Positions 45,257 to 57,179 of a stretch of 64,000 nt of DNA are shown here, one piece after another (within the stretch, counting starts at the first letter, position 1; every line of letters begins with the position of its first letter). Source of the stretch: Daedaleopsis sinensis (lineage: Eukaryota > Basidiomycota > Agaricomycetes > Polyporales > Polyporaceae); NCBI GenBank assembly GCA_033807695.1, contig CM066301.1:248001-312000 (forward strand), read 5' to 3'. Below the pieces are notes generated by a model. That model was not told the origin of the DNA. It saw nothing but the letters and a program-made list of their open reading frames with translations, and ran no database searches. Both the position numbers and the translations under genes were made by a program.

Positions 45257-46211
45257 ATGTCTGCGGTTCAAGTCCATGAATCATGGCCTGGACTATCGAA
45301 AATCAGGAATTTGGTGGTCTTGTGCGGTTGATTCGAGTTACTTACATGCGCACATGTTACTCACTCTCTGGAATGAATTCCAGCGGTGCCTCCTACTGCG
45401 ACGTCGGCTACCACTCGATGTCGCCCCATCCGACTGCCGAACAGCCTCTAGGTGTTGAGTTCCCTGGGACCGCCTGGTGCGAGCCTGGCAAACCGAACTG
45501 GGTTGGTCACCTCATCCGGCAAGTGAAGGCGCAGCATGGACAGCAGCTGCTCGCCTATGTTTATGCCCGTGGAGGAGACACCGTGGAGGGGGTCAAACGC
45601 CAGGTGCAGCGACACTTTATTCCTGACCTCTCACCTAGACCCGACTGGGCTCCCTGGACTTCCGTGGACACCCTCTTCATGACCTTCGTTGGGATCAATG
45701 ACTGTGCTATCAACGCCCGTACTCGGGATTTGGTCGGAGCTACGGAGACGAGCATACGCGACCTGTTTGCCATACAGGAGGAGCTGTATCGTGCTGGTGC
45801 ACGTCACTTCTTTTTCATTGATGTTCCGCCGACCCATCGGTTCCCCGACCGTCACGGTGCGTCTCCATCACATATACCCACACGACGCCGTCACGTTCAT
45901 GCGTTTTCACTGTCGTAGTAGGCTCCCAGTCATCCAACATCGAGCTTGCCTTGCTGACCTGGAACACGAAACTCCGCGATGCAGCTCGCACCTTCGCCAC
46001 GACCTATTCTGACACCACCGTAGTGGTATGGTCAGCATGGGATCTGTTCGGCCAAATCCTTAGAGATCCCGCCTCATTTGGATTCAAGGAGGATGTCATT
46101 CAGATCGAGGGCGAGATCTTCGTCGACGGTTTCCATCCTTCTTCGGCAGTACACAAGATCATGGCCACCCAAATCTTAGGCTTACTCTCGGGCCTCAAGT
46201 CGGTCATGTAA
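45257..46211 (+). CDS. SGNH/GDSL-type esterase (CE16-like)
   Basis: Three exons: MSAVQVHESWPGLSK to 45323, an intron ending CAG near 45384, a long middle exon to about 45857, an intron ending TAG near 45919, and a last exon to the TAA. Splicing creates the nucleophile block NLVVFGASYCDVGYHS, where the usual GDS reads GAS and the Ser is kept. Other blocks are GTAWCEPGKPNWVGHL, YARGGDTVEGV (block II Gly), TFVGINDC (block III Asn) and DGFHPSSAVH (catalytic Asp and His). This is the order of fungal acetyl-esterase-like SGNH proteins. No signal peptide is evident, so the enzyme is likely intracellular or its signal was missed. It would remove acyl or acetyl groups from carbohydrates or small esters; the substrate is unknown. 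It lies between the oxygenase-like gene and the beta-glucosidase. Confidence 0.82.
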
Positions 46212-46998
46212 GTACATACTGTCCGCCATTTCTTGGAAATGGCAGCAAGTAAGTGGCCTGTCCCTTACTATTACCCCCGCTCTCTCGTCTAAAATCGGAT
46301 TTCTCAGCGCTGCCCAGTAGCATCAACCTTTTCTCTAGTGAGTTACTTCAGTCGTGTGTTCCACGAGCTTGCTCTTCTAACCTGTCATGTCAGCGTTGTC
46401 GTTGTACTTCACCGCCGGAGTCTACTAGGGAGCGACTCTCTTTCCTACCGCGGCTCCCTGAGTCGCGTTGCTCTCGCGATTTCTTGATGGAGGTCATCGG
46501 GCACTCGACCCGATGTCCGTTTCGCCGATGTATATCCGCTCCCAGTAAGTCGATCGTCATGCTCCTCCTAGCTCGACGTTCACATGTCTTTGCAGTGATG
46601 ATTAGCGAGCGCTGAGGGTGCGCCGAGAGGCTACTATATCGGCCACATGACTCGGAGTACCCCGTTCTCTGCACGTTGTCACAAACTCAGAGACGGGCGA
46701 AAACCGACTCAGTGTTAACAGATACGTCTCACATGGGCTGTTGTTCCAATGCTATCAGCTAAGCAAATGTTTGTACCCCAACTTGAACTTGTTGTCGTTG
46801 CGCAGCTAGGTGGTAAGTGACATGACGCTGCACGCACAGCATATTGGCGAAGAAGGTGCCCCTCGGATAAACCTCGGGAAGCTCCCCGTGGGGTTGTTTC
46901 AACCAGTATAAGTACTGCAACTCTTCGTCTACGAACCTTCTTTCCTTCCCCCTCTACCTCTCGTGTAAGGGCCCCTAAGGAACTACTACATTCTCACT
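46212..46998. other. Intergenic, promoter side of the beta-glucosidase gene
   Basis: A plus-strand frame (46253-46615) has no domain. A TATA box is at 46907. A GTGGGG word in a CCCCGTGGGG palindrome near 46884 fits the Cre1/CreA consensus loosely and could mean carbon repression; this is weak evidence. Confidence 0.4.
46907..46914 (+). promoter_or_regulatory. TATA box of the GH3 gene
   Basis: TATAAGTA about 85-92 bases upstream of the start codon at 46999. Confidence 0.5.
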
Positions 46999-49900
46999 AT
47001 GCCCTTGTCTGACTTCGCCAAAGCCTCCATCCCAGAGGTGGTCGAGCAGTTGACAACTGACGAGGCGATCCTACTCACCGCTGGTGTCGGATTCTGGCAC
47101 ACGCACGCCGTCCCACGTCTGGGGATCCCTGCGATCAAAGTCACCGACGGTCCCAATGGTATGTACGCCGGAGCCGCGCGAAGCACGCAGCTCATCCTGA
47201 CTACTATGCAGGAGCGCGGGGTAACTACTTCTTCATGAGCACGCCCGCGAAGTGCCTCCCAAGTTCGACGGCTATGGGCGCGACCTTCGACACGGCACTG
47301 ATCGAGCGCGTCGGTCGCGAGCTCCTCGCAGAGGAGGTCAAGCTCAAGGCCGCGTCCGTTCTGCTCGGCCCGACCTGCAACATCCAGCGAAACCCGCTCG
47401 GCGGCCGCTCCTTCGAGTCGTTCTCCGAGGACCCGCACCTGTCGGGCATGATCTCGGCGTCGTACATCAAGGGCCTGCAGGCGGGCGGGATTGGTGGATG
47501 CATCAAGCACTTCGTCGGGAACGACAAGGAGAACGACCGGATGGCCTACGACTCGATCATGACGGAGCGTGCGTTGAGGGAGATTTACCTCATGCCGTTC
47601 ATGCTCGCCGAGAAGTATGCGAAGCCGTGGTCGTTCATGACTGCGTAAGTGCTTTGTATCGATGATCGTGAAAGCCCATCGGGACTGATCGTGTCGCTGT
47701 AGATACAACCGCGTGAATGGCACTCACGTCTCCGAGAACCCGTATATAATCCAAGATATCTTACGCAAGGAGTGGGGCAGCGATGCCACTGTGATGAGTG
47801 ACTGGTCAGTCGATGTGTGCTCACACACTAGCGTGCTGAATACGACTTCACCTTGACGATGTAGGTTCGGGATATACTCCATCGACCATGCCATCAATGC
47901 AGGACTCGATCTCGAGATGCCCGGAAAGAACAAATGGCGCTCGCTGGATCTGATGAACCGCTCGTAAGTCTTCATCCCCTCGCGCGAAGAATCATTGCTG
48001 ATCGTGTCGATGCAGTATACAGAGCAGGAAGATCACAAAGCGCACGCTGCTTGAACGTGCCACCAAGGTGCTCGAGCTCGTGCAGAAGTGCGCACAGGGA
48101 GCTCCTGAGGTTTGTGTCAGCCCGATTTCGCTTCGACTTGTGGTTGACGCGGTGTTGTAGGTCCTTGACGGTGACCGCATAGAGCAGATCGGTGATCGCC
48201 AGAGTGGTCGCGAAATCATGACCCAGGTTGCTACTCAGTCGATCGTGCTTCTCAAAAATGAGGGCGGTCTTCTCCCTATCAAGCCTCAGGCAAGTCGACG
48301 TTAGTCCCGTTAGCTAGCATACTCAGTAGTAACGTGGCGAATCTTGCAGGAGCAGGGCCTGAAGAAGATAGCGATCGTTGGCGGCAACGCGAAAGCGACA
48401 GTGCTGAGCGGAGGTGGATCAGCGGCGCTCAAGCCGAGCTTCTTCGTGACTCCGTACGAAGGGATCGTGTCCGCCATCAAGAGCGTCTCCTCTGACGTCG
48501 AAATCACCTACTCCGAAGGGGCACGAGGTGAGTCCTGAGGTACTGCGCGTTGCCATTGCGTGAACATCATTACAGCCTACATGCAAATGCCGACACTCGA
48601 GAACGAGCTCTTTACGGAGGACGGCAAGCCCGGATGGATGGGTTACTTTTACTCTCACGAGAACAACGATAGCCTAGTCCCCCTCGACACCGTTACTGCG
48701 ACGCGCTACATCGACGAGACCCGTTTGTTCTTGAGGTGAGAGATCCCAATGCATACATCCCATTCGGGCGACAGCTGATGGTGGGTGACTGATAGCGACG
48801 ACTACCCTCGCGAGCTTACGAACCGCTTCACGCTCCATCTGCGCGGAACGCTCAAGCCGCGCGAGAAGGACACCGAATTCGAGTTTGGACTGCTCTCTGC
48901 CGGTCGCGCCAAACTCTTCGTCGACGAGCAGCTCGTGATCGACAACTGGACGCGCCAGCGCCGCGGCCTCAGCTTCTTTGGCTCCGGCTCCGATGAAGAG
49001 CGCGGCACGTTCACACTCAAGGCGGGCGTAGCTCACAAAGTGTACGTCGAGTACATGAACGTTCGTGCCCCAGCGGACGAGGACCCGGTCGAGGCCCTCA
49101 TGGACACCAACGGCGGCGTGCGTCTGGGCGGTGCCGAGGTTGCGCACCCCGACGAACTCATGGCGAGCGCAGTCAAGCTCGCGGCGGAGGCGGACGTAGT
49201 CATTGCGGTCGTCGGCCTCAACGCAGACTGGGAGACCGAGGGCTACGACCGCGACACGCTCGCGCTTCCCGGGCGGACGGACGAGCTCGTGCGCAAGGTC
49301 GCACAGGCGAACAAGCGGACGATCGTGGTCACGCAGAGCGGGTCGAGCATCACGATGCCCTGGGCGGCGGAGGTGCCCGCGATCGTCCATGCGTGGTACT
49401 TGGGCAATGCGACGGGCGATGCGATTGGCGAAGTGCTGTCGGGGCGGGTGAACCCAAGCGGGAAGTTGAGCCTGACGTTCCCGAAGCGGCTGGAGGATGT
49501 TCCCAGCCACGGACACTTCCACCACGAGCATGGCAAGGTGCGCGGACTGTAGTGAATATTCCAGCAAGTACTGACCAGATCCCTTTTCAGGTACTCTACT
49601 CTGAAGATTTGTTCGTTGTAAGTATCCGTCGTCTGAACGCAATAACCAATGCTCACATACTGGCAGGGCTACAAACACTTCCACCACCGAGATATCGAGC
49701 CGCTCTGGCACTTTGGGTACGTTATGCACATTAGACGACATGAACACAACCCCTGATCCATCATATTCAGCCACGGTCTCTCATACACGACCTTCGACCT
49801 CTCCGACCTGACCCTGTCAGAGCCAACGCTTGCGAACGGCGACCTCAGCGTCACCGCGTCGGTCAAGGTGACGAACACCGGCTCGGTCAAGGGCACGGAG

Positions 49901-50185
49901 GTCGTCCAGCTCTATGTCTCGCTCCCGACGACGTCCGAGCTCACGCACCCGCCGCTCATGCTCAAGGCGTTCGGGAAGGTCGTCGACCTCGCCCCGGGCA
50001 AGAGCGAGACGCTGAAGCTCTCGCTCGACAAATACGCGGTGTCGTACTGGGAGGAGCGCATCGCGCGCTGGGTTGTCGAGAGTGGGGTCTACCGCGTCCG
50101 GGTGGGCAACAGCAGCGCGCCGGAGGCGTTGAAGCTATCAGCCGAGTTCAAGATCGTGAAGGGCTTCGAATGGAACGGCTTGTAA
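46999..50185 (+). CDS. GH3 beta-glucosidase with PA14 domain, not secreted
   Basis: Hydrolyses beta-linked glucosides such as cellobiose or aryl glucosides. A multi-exon gene of roughly 860 residues. The GH3 N-terminal barrel reads [19 protein letters not shown] across the first intron (47161-47213), then [20 protein letters not shown] and [14 protein letters not shown], with [14 protein letters not shown] next. The nucleophile Asp is in VMSDWFGIYS. The second domain contains the PA14 insert ([20 protein letters not shown]) and the [15 protein letters not shown] loop whose Glu is the likely acid/base. [15 protein letters not shown] follows, and the fibronectin III-like end has [12 protein letters not shown] and [20 protein letters not shown]. 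The N-terminus [18 protein letters not shown] has no signal peptide, so it probably acts on imported disaccharides or glucosides in the cytosol, like other PA14-containing fungal GH3 enzymes. No defect was seen. Confidence 0.93.
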
Positions 50186-50451
50186 GTGTATTGTACGAAG
50201 TGAAGACAAGACGCGATGTGTAAGTAAGAGACGTCCAGGCGCATGTAATTATACGTGACATTTCAATAGAACACATGCTCCCACTTCGGGATCGTGACGT
50301 TGAATATCTCGGGAAGCTTAGTCCATGCGCGGGGCCTTAGCCACGTCGATAGCTCATAGCCGCAATCGTGCGTCGTGCGGATAGCGACAGTAGTATTCAA
50401 CGGCATGCTGTCCGAGAGCTTCAAGGTGACCTCCAGAAAAGGGTGGTGGTG

Positions 50452-50827
50452 CTAATATTCCGGCTCCTGCAAGAGCTGGAGTAGCTCGACCGCGCACGGC
50501 CTGTGAGCCCGCTCCGCTGTGGGGACAGCTGTCGCCCTCGGAAAGGAACTGCACAAACTTACATATGAGTAGGGTCGAGCCCTGCATGATCCTGACGAGG
50601 TCGTCCGCGGCGAGCGCTATAGGCTCCCAGGTGACCGAGCGGATGAGATCGTGGCACACGGGCATCGTGCAGGTGAGGAGCGCTACGGGTGACGGGAGGG
50701 GCGAGGGTGTGTTCGTCAGGCGTGCGAGGTAGATGACGACAATCGCGTCGCGCGAGCGAGAGTTGATGAGCGGCGTAGGCCAGCAGGTTGAAGGTTCGTG
50801 CGGTAAGGGTGCTTGAGTCGAGAGCAT
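50452..50827 (-). CDS. Short hypothetical protein or remnant
   Basis: Not recognised. From MLSTQAPLPHEPSTC the frame runs through SRDAIVVIYLARLTN and LAADDLVRIMQGSTLLI. A GT-AG intron follows (GTAAGT donor near 50562), then SERAHRPCAVELLQLLQEPEY and a TAG at 50452. The same frame continues past the TAG for 62 codons (SDSMPLNTTVAIRTTHDCGY and PRAWTKLPEIFNVTIPKWEH) to a TGA at 50263-50265. That continuation looks protein-like, so the TAG may be a recent nonsense change. Little else supports the gene. Confidence 0.3.
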
Positions 50828-52835
50828 CGGGTACAATGTACTAATTGGTGTCCTATGTAGTCCACTACTGCCCGCGCAGTAATGGAAGTGTCGGGAGCAT
50901 TGCACGCGTGAAAGTCTTGTGGAGGTTACATCGTCAACATTGCCTTGAAGCCAAATATATGAGTCCTATTGTGTGTTCTAAAGAGGCACCTCGATGTCAG
51001 TCACTGGGGTCTCTGGTCGACATATGAATGTCGACATGACAACTGGGAGAACTTGAATCCACTGGAAGTCCGAGCGCAACATGAGTCACAGCGTCAAGGG
51101 AAGACGGGGTGGTGTCAATGATGCGTTCAGGAGATCCTGGCGATAGTTGTCCTGGACGTCCTGGTATTCGGCCGACTCTGACAGTCGTCTGCTGCCCTAA
51201 GCGACACCGCACTTTGTCTTCCCGGAATCCGCAGGGACCCCGCCCACGTCGCCCATGGTGGATAGCTGAAGGTCGCGCGATAACTGTGGACGGTAATCAC
51301 GTGACCGCGTTTTGCCAAATTCCCAGGCCTCGTACGACTCATCGACTCTAGTCTCGGAGGGAGTGAGTCCTCTGATTCCATCTTGTCCTCTCATCCTCAT
51401 GACGAGAAGACAAGTTCCAAAAATGCGAGGTGAGTCCAGCCGATAAAAGCTTGAAGACGCTGAGAGGTATGGAAAAGTGTTATCGCAGGTGGCCGCTAGC
51501 CTGAGCAATGGAACTTCTCGGGAGGCATTGCACATGAGCCCTCATGATCATCGACATCCTCGACGAGAACACCATTGAACTACTAGAAATGGCCTACATA
51601 CATCTACGTTGCACACAGGTCTTACACTACGCTTACACTGGAAGCTCTCCTCGACGAGGGCGTCAAATCCCCAGGTCCGAGTGACGAGTCACTGCGGCTG
51701 ATCGCCGCCGCCCCCACTCTCTGCAGATCAGCTGCACATGCGCATTGCGCAGACCAAATGGCAGTACTAGCGGATGTCGAGGCATGACAGGTGCGTAGCC
51801 GCAGCCTGCTATCCTGTTGACTATAGCTCAGTGTCATACCAGACATTGACGTGGCGCTCCGACGACTATGTTCAATTTCCTCAGCTCAACTCCCTCTGAA
51901 TGGCTGTGATCAGCTCTTTCATTGCACAAGTCGTACAAGCGGGATTGTCCGGCGTCTAAACTGAGCGAGTTAAATGATTCATTCGTGATCACTTACTCCA
52001 CCCTGGCGAGATATGAAGCAGGTATTCATTCATACTTAAGGACCTTCAGCTCGTCATCACCTTGCAATGTTAACGTATTGCTCCAGACGATTTACCGAGG
52101 GCAGTGATACTTAGGAGAACGCGCCCCGATGACAAATTATGCTGAGCCTTCACGCCAGGGCGATGCACTCAGAATCACTCTTTCTCTCCCATGCTGCGTG
52201 ACGCTCATAGGTGATAGAAAGGGCCCGTCCAGCTCTTACATTAAACCCATACTAGATCCCTCCAGCAAGCAAACCGACCAGCATACTCTCCGAGCGTGAG
52301 GCTTGGTCACATTCGCAGTAGTAGGCTCGCCATGGATGGGGACATCATGCCGATCGACCACGACAAGCCGAACCCGACCATCCCCGGCGAATGAGAGGAG
52401 TCAGAGGCAGTGCTTCACGTATTCTATTTGCACGCTCATCGATTGCCACTGAGTCCTGAGGCGCGGTACCTATCCTGATTCCTGAAGCTTGAAGCTTCCC
52501 GCGACACGCAGCGAACGCAATCCTTTTTTTCCGATAGCGGCGGTTACCGATCAGCTGCGGCTTACTGCGGTCCTCGTGTCGACGTTCTGTGACATGTAAG
52601 CGCACAGACTGTGTTAACTAGCGTTAACTGCGCCCTTCCTCCAGCCTACCTTTGATCGCAGCTCACAGCAGCGTGCTGTCATAGCCACGTCAATCTGTCG
52701 GAACGTCGGGACCCGGCTCGCGCAGTACGATTTGTCAACTCAACGCTACGTGCCACTCACGTATAAGTATGCCTTCCTTTTGCGTCTCACCGTTTTCTGC
52801 CTCCTCACCTTACTCTTTCAAAAATCCAGTCAATC
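50828..52835. other. Long intergenic region without a supported gene
   Basis: Frames of up to 112 codons on both strands show no domain, splice pattern or codon bias that I can support. Near 52480-52500 lies GAAGCTTGAAGCTT, a word also found near 60160 and 60380. The P450 TATA box lies at the end (52762). Confidence 0.4.
52762..52769 (+). promoter_or_regulatory. TATA box of the P450 gene
   Basis: TATAAGTA about 67-74 bases upstream of the start codon at 52836. Confidence 0.5.
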
Positions 52836-55123
52836 ATGCCGCTCTCTCTACTCCTCGTAGCTGGAGCTGCTATTTTCTCTTTCATCGTGTGGCGCTTGAG
52901 TCGGCACTACCTGACTCGATCTCCACTCGATAACCTTCCTAGCCCTCCCTTACCTTCGATTCTCCTAGGTGAGTTTATTTCATGGTCCATTTCGCAAACT
53001 CATGCTGATGGAACATGCTGTCAAGGCCACTTCCCCGCATTGACGAAACGTCAGAGCTGGAAGTATGTCGAAGAGCTCAATGCGACCTATGGTCACGCAT
53101 ACAGCATCCGCGGCATCCTTGGCGTAAGTAGAGTGCATCATAACCGAGCCAGACGTGTCTCTGAGGATATTTGGCCGATCAGGAGAGGTTCTTGAACACA
53201 TACGACCCGAAGGCCATGCACAGCGTTCTTATCAAAGACGTTGAACTATGGCCGAAGTCCATTGCAAAGACCGAGTCAGTTAGAGACCTTTCTGGCTCGC
53301 AATATTGTGCATAGCTGATTTTATCATCACGCAGCGACTTCCACGTGCTCCTCGGTCCTGGATTGCTGACCACCGGTGGCGCTCAACATCGGAAACAGCG
53401 CAAGATGCTCAACCCGGTGTTCTCCGCGGCGCACTTGCGCCATATGACCCATATATTCTACGACATCGCACACAAGGTTTGTACAGCCTCACGTGTGGAT
53501 TCTCACCGCTAATTGTTCGTTCAGGTCCAGAACGCGATCGGAAGCCGCCTGGGTAAGGAAGCTCAAGAAGTCGACGTGAACGGCTGGATGGCGCGCACAA
53601 CGCTCGAGATGCTGGGACAAGCCGGCCTCGGATACTCCTTCGACAAATTTGCTGATGACTCCTCCGATACCTACGGCGAGTCTCTCAAGCTTTTCTTGTG
53701 AGAGGACATCCTTCATCCCGCCTCCCCGTGTCAACGCCTCTAACGAAGACTCTATTATTGTAGCCCTGTGCTCAGCCGCGTTCCATTCCTTGGATTCGCC
53801 GTAGAAATCATGTCACGCTTGTTTTCGGAGTCGACGATCCGCTCCATCTCACGCCGCGTGCCGTTCCCGAACGTGCGCAAGATCGTCTCGATCGCGGACA
53901 CGATGAGCGTCCGGTCGCAGGAGATCGTGAATGAGAAGAAGACGGCACTTGAGACCGGCGACGAGGAGCTCGCTCATCGTGTCGGGGAGGGCAAGGACAT
54001 CATGAGCATTCTCCGTGCGTTGCCACACTGCGAGTCCTCCGCGGTAGCTTCTCGCGCTGACTGGGGAGTCCCATGATTCAGTTAAGGCCAATACCGCTGC
54101 GACCGAGAACGAGAAACTCACGGACGAAGAGCTCGTCGCACAGATGTCGTGAGTACTCTGCTCAAGAGTCACCGCCAATGTATTGCATGCGCTCACCCGC
54201 TGCAATCGCCACAGGATATTCATCCTCGCCGGTATGGACACCACGTCGAACGCGCTCTCCCGGATCCTCTACATTCTCGCGCAGCGCCCCGACGCCCAGC
54301 AGAAACTGCGCGCCGAGCTCCAGGAGGCCCGCGGCAGTGAAGGACAGGACGTCTCCTACGACGACCTCGTCAAGCTTCCGTACCTCGACGCCGTCTGCCG
54401 CGAGACTCTGCGCCTGCACGCGCCCGTCGAGCTGATCGGCCGCCGGTGAGTCTCCCTTGCTATTGTACGCGTCTGCAGATCCCTTGACACGCGCCTACGT
54501 AGCGCTGCGAAGGACCTCCTGCTCCCTCTCTCGTCCCCTGTCCGGTGCAAAGACGGCTCGATGATGAAAGAAGTGCCGGTGACGAGAGGCACGGTCGTCC
54601 TCCTCCATCTCAAGGCGAGTAACACCAACAAGGCGCTCTGGGGCGAGGACGCGCTGGAGTGGCGTCCCGAGCGATGGATGGGGCAGCTCCCGGGTGTGTT
54701 GGAGGAAGCGCGCATCCCTGGGGTCTACTCAAACTTGTAAGTTTCTGACGCTTCCTTGAATTTGGGATACTGAAGCGTGTCGTGCAGGATGTCGTTCTCC
54801 GGAGGGACGCGGTCTTGCATGTGAGTGATCGCATTCTGTTTGATTCTCCTGAAATCTTAGAGTACTCATCTTGTCCGTCGCGGTGATCAGTGGGTTCAAG
54901 TTCTCTCAACTCGAAATGAGTGAGTTAAATCGCACTGCTGATCGGACGCGACGCTCATATATATCCCGCACGGACAGAGGTCGTCCTGTCGGTGTTGCTG
55001 ACCAGCTTCAAGTTCGAGTTGACCGACAAGCCCATCGCTTGGAATTCTTCCGCGGTCACGTACCCGACGATGGGCGAGGAGAGCATGAAGCCGGAGATGT
55101 TGTTGAGAGTACAACCTTTGTGA
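52836..55123 (+). CDS. Cytochrome P450 monooxygenase, complete
   Basis: A membrane-anchored P450 of the fungal endoplasmic-reticulum type, with an N-terminal helix (LLLVAGAAIFSFIVWRL) and a proline hinge (LDNLPSPPLPSILLG). About ten exons; all junctions checked are GT-AG. Landmarks are GLLTTGGAQHRKQRKMLNPV (C-helix), the I-helix AGMDTTSNALSRIL, ExxR in CRETLRLHAPVELIG, the PERW motif in EWRPERWMG, and the heme loop. The loop FSGGTRSC is completed across an intron as IGFKFSQLEM, giving the required F-x-x-G-x-R-x-C-x-G. The C-terminus reads YPTMGEESMKPEMLLRVQPL. The product is about 535 residues, normal for the family. It would hydroxylate a small lipophilic compound with electrons from a P450 reductase. 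The CYP family cannot be fixed by eye. A truncated copy follows 0.7 kb downstream. Confidence 0.92.
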
Positions 55124-55789
55124 ATCCTGGTACATATAAAGTTGGTCATCGATGGACACTACTACCTGCATCATGAGTACCTATGGTTGGGCGCATCGAA
55201 TTCAAGTTCTTCCGATTCTGCTTCTGGATCTGAGCGGGCGCCTATCGTGACTACTCTCTTGACTTCCGACCACCACCTGCTTCAGGCGTCTCGTCGATTC
55301 ATCTGGTCAGGCGATCAACCTCCGCTGAAAGTGAACGGAATGGAATCGACTGTCAGTTCTGCGAGGACGTCAAGTGAGGCAAGTACAGTAGGGTCTTCAT
55401 CTGTTTTGATGTCCAAATATCCGAGTCGGAGAATTTGCATGATCCGAGTTCTGCGTACTCTCCGCAGCCTGCTCTTCTGTCTATAGCACGAAGCGATACC
55501 GTCCGAGAGTGACGCGTGACGTGGTGCTCCGGCGTAGCGACTAAGCAAGTTCACGATGCTGTAGCTGCGAGTAATCGCCAAGTGTGTTTCATTTTCTTTC
55601 GGAAGGGCGGACCTATTAGGTGCTTAGTGCCTCATTCAAGTTGAAGGTCCACTTACCCGACATGACGCGTTCGTGCTGTGCAGACATGAGCAGCTCAAGC
55701 CCGACCTTCCTGCGCATGATATCAGTGTGGCCGGCGGGTCAGTTAGTACGGTGGTATACCACTGGCAGTCATGCCAGGGCTCATAGTAA
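55124..55789. other. Spacer between the P450 and its truncated copy
   Basis: No P450 sequence was found here although the N-terminal half of the second copy would be expected. A plus-strand frame (55142-55486) and a minus-strand frame (55315-55581) overlap, and neither has a known domain. Confidence 0.45.
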
Positions 55790-56978
55790 CTTCCACGATG
55801 ACCGTTCGGTCGAAAGAGATCATCGATGAGAAGAAGGCAGCGTTGAAGAGTGGCGATGAGGAACTCGCTCAACGCGTCGGGGAAGGCAAGGATATCATGA
55901 GCATTCTCCGTGCGTTAGCCTAATCGACGTAACCTCACCGCGAAGAACTCAACTCACCGCGTCTGCTCTAGTGAGGGCCAATACTGCTGCATCCGATGCG
56001 GAGAAGCTCACAGACCATGCGCTCGTCGCACAGATGTCGCGAGTAGGATTCATGCTATGCTTTCACATGCGCTCATATGCTACTCTGAGGATAGGACCCT
56101 CATTGTTGCCGGTATGGACACAACATCCAATGCCTTGTCTCGAATCCTCCACATTCTTGCGCAACACCCGGACGCCCAGGACAAGCTCCGCGCCGAGCTT
56201 CAGGAGGTGTGCGACAGTGCGGACAGGCTGGCGCTCTCCTACGACAACCTTGTGCCCTACCTCGACGCTGTCTGTCGCGAGACCTTCCGGTTATACGCAC
56301 CCGTGCAGCTGATCACCCGTCTGTGAGTCTCTTTCGCTCCTCCTTACGATCAAGTGCTCATTCGCATACCTCGCGGGACCCAGCGCTACGAAAGACTTGC
56401 TCCTCCCACTCCCAGCTCCGGTCCGCGGGAAGGACGGCACGATGCTGAACGAGGCACCGGTCCCCCGGGGCACGATCGTGCTCCTGCATCTCAAGGCGAG
56501 CAACTGCAACAAGGCGCTTTGGGGCGAGGACGCGATGGAGTGGCGTCCTGAGCGATGGCTGGAGCCGCCGCCGGGTGCCCTGGAGGATGCGCGGATTCCT
56601 GGAGTGTACTCGAACCTGTGGGTCTGCACGCGCTCGTCCTACCATGTCGCAGCACTGATGCGCGTATAGGTTAACGTTCTCCGGAGGGACGCGGTCCTGC
56701 ATGTGAGTAACTGTAGGTATATCTCGACCTCGAGTTGTAGACTGAAGTGGTTCAAGTTCTCCCAGCTCGAGATGAGTGAGTAATCCATACTGGTGCTTGT
56801 AGCTTGTCAGCTGATCGCTTCGGGGATGACAGAGGTCATACTGTCGGTACTACTGAGCAGCTTCAAGTTCGAGCTGACCGACAAACCTGTTGCGTGGAAT
56901 GCGTCCGCAGTCATATACCCCACCATGGGTGAAGATAGCGAGAAGCCGGAGATGATACTGAGAGTGCAAGCTTTGTGA
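55790..56978 (+). pseudogene. 5'-truncated tandem copy of the P450 gene
   Basis: Homology to the upstream P450 begins abruptly at TMTVRSKEIIDEKKAALKSG and runs to the C-terminus (EKPEMILRVQAL, TGA at 56976-56978). The I-helix (AGMDTTSNALSRILHILAQ), ExxR (CRETFRLYAP) and the EWRPERWLE motif remain. About 250 N-terminal residues, including the membrane anchor and C-helix, are absent. At the heme loop, FSGGTRSC is followed by an intron whose downstream side reads TGGTTCAAG where the intact gene has TGGGTTCAAG. Either the frame shifts, or an alternative acceptor gives C-I-L-K-W and loses the Gly after the heme Cys. A KL pair is also missing before PYLDAVC. A functional enzyme is unlikely. Confidence 0.85.
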
Positions 56979-57179
56979 TTCTGAGCACTCATGTGGCGTT
57001 GCTATGTAGATCGCAGTGGCTACTCAGGTGCCTAGTATGTCTGTGATAATAGTGAATTTCTACTTTCCACTATCTCCTTCACGCAAATCAGCCTTCCGTA
57101 ATCGTATCCCTCATTGATATTAGTATTACCGTATAAGCTATACATGACAGACCGAGGCCTGGATAACTATTCACCCATT

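Noticed and set aside
48674..49774. 366-codon minus-strand frame
   Set aside because: It is antisense to the PA14 and C-terminal domains of the GH3 gene and has no domain of its own.
51541..51850. Short plus-strand frames resembling a BTB-type LHYAYTG motif
   Set aside because: Only about 47 codons before a stop, with no supporting neighbouring exons.
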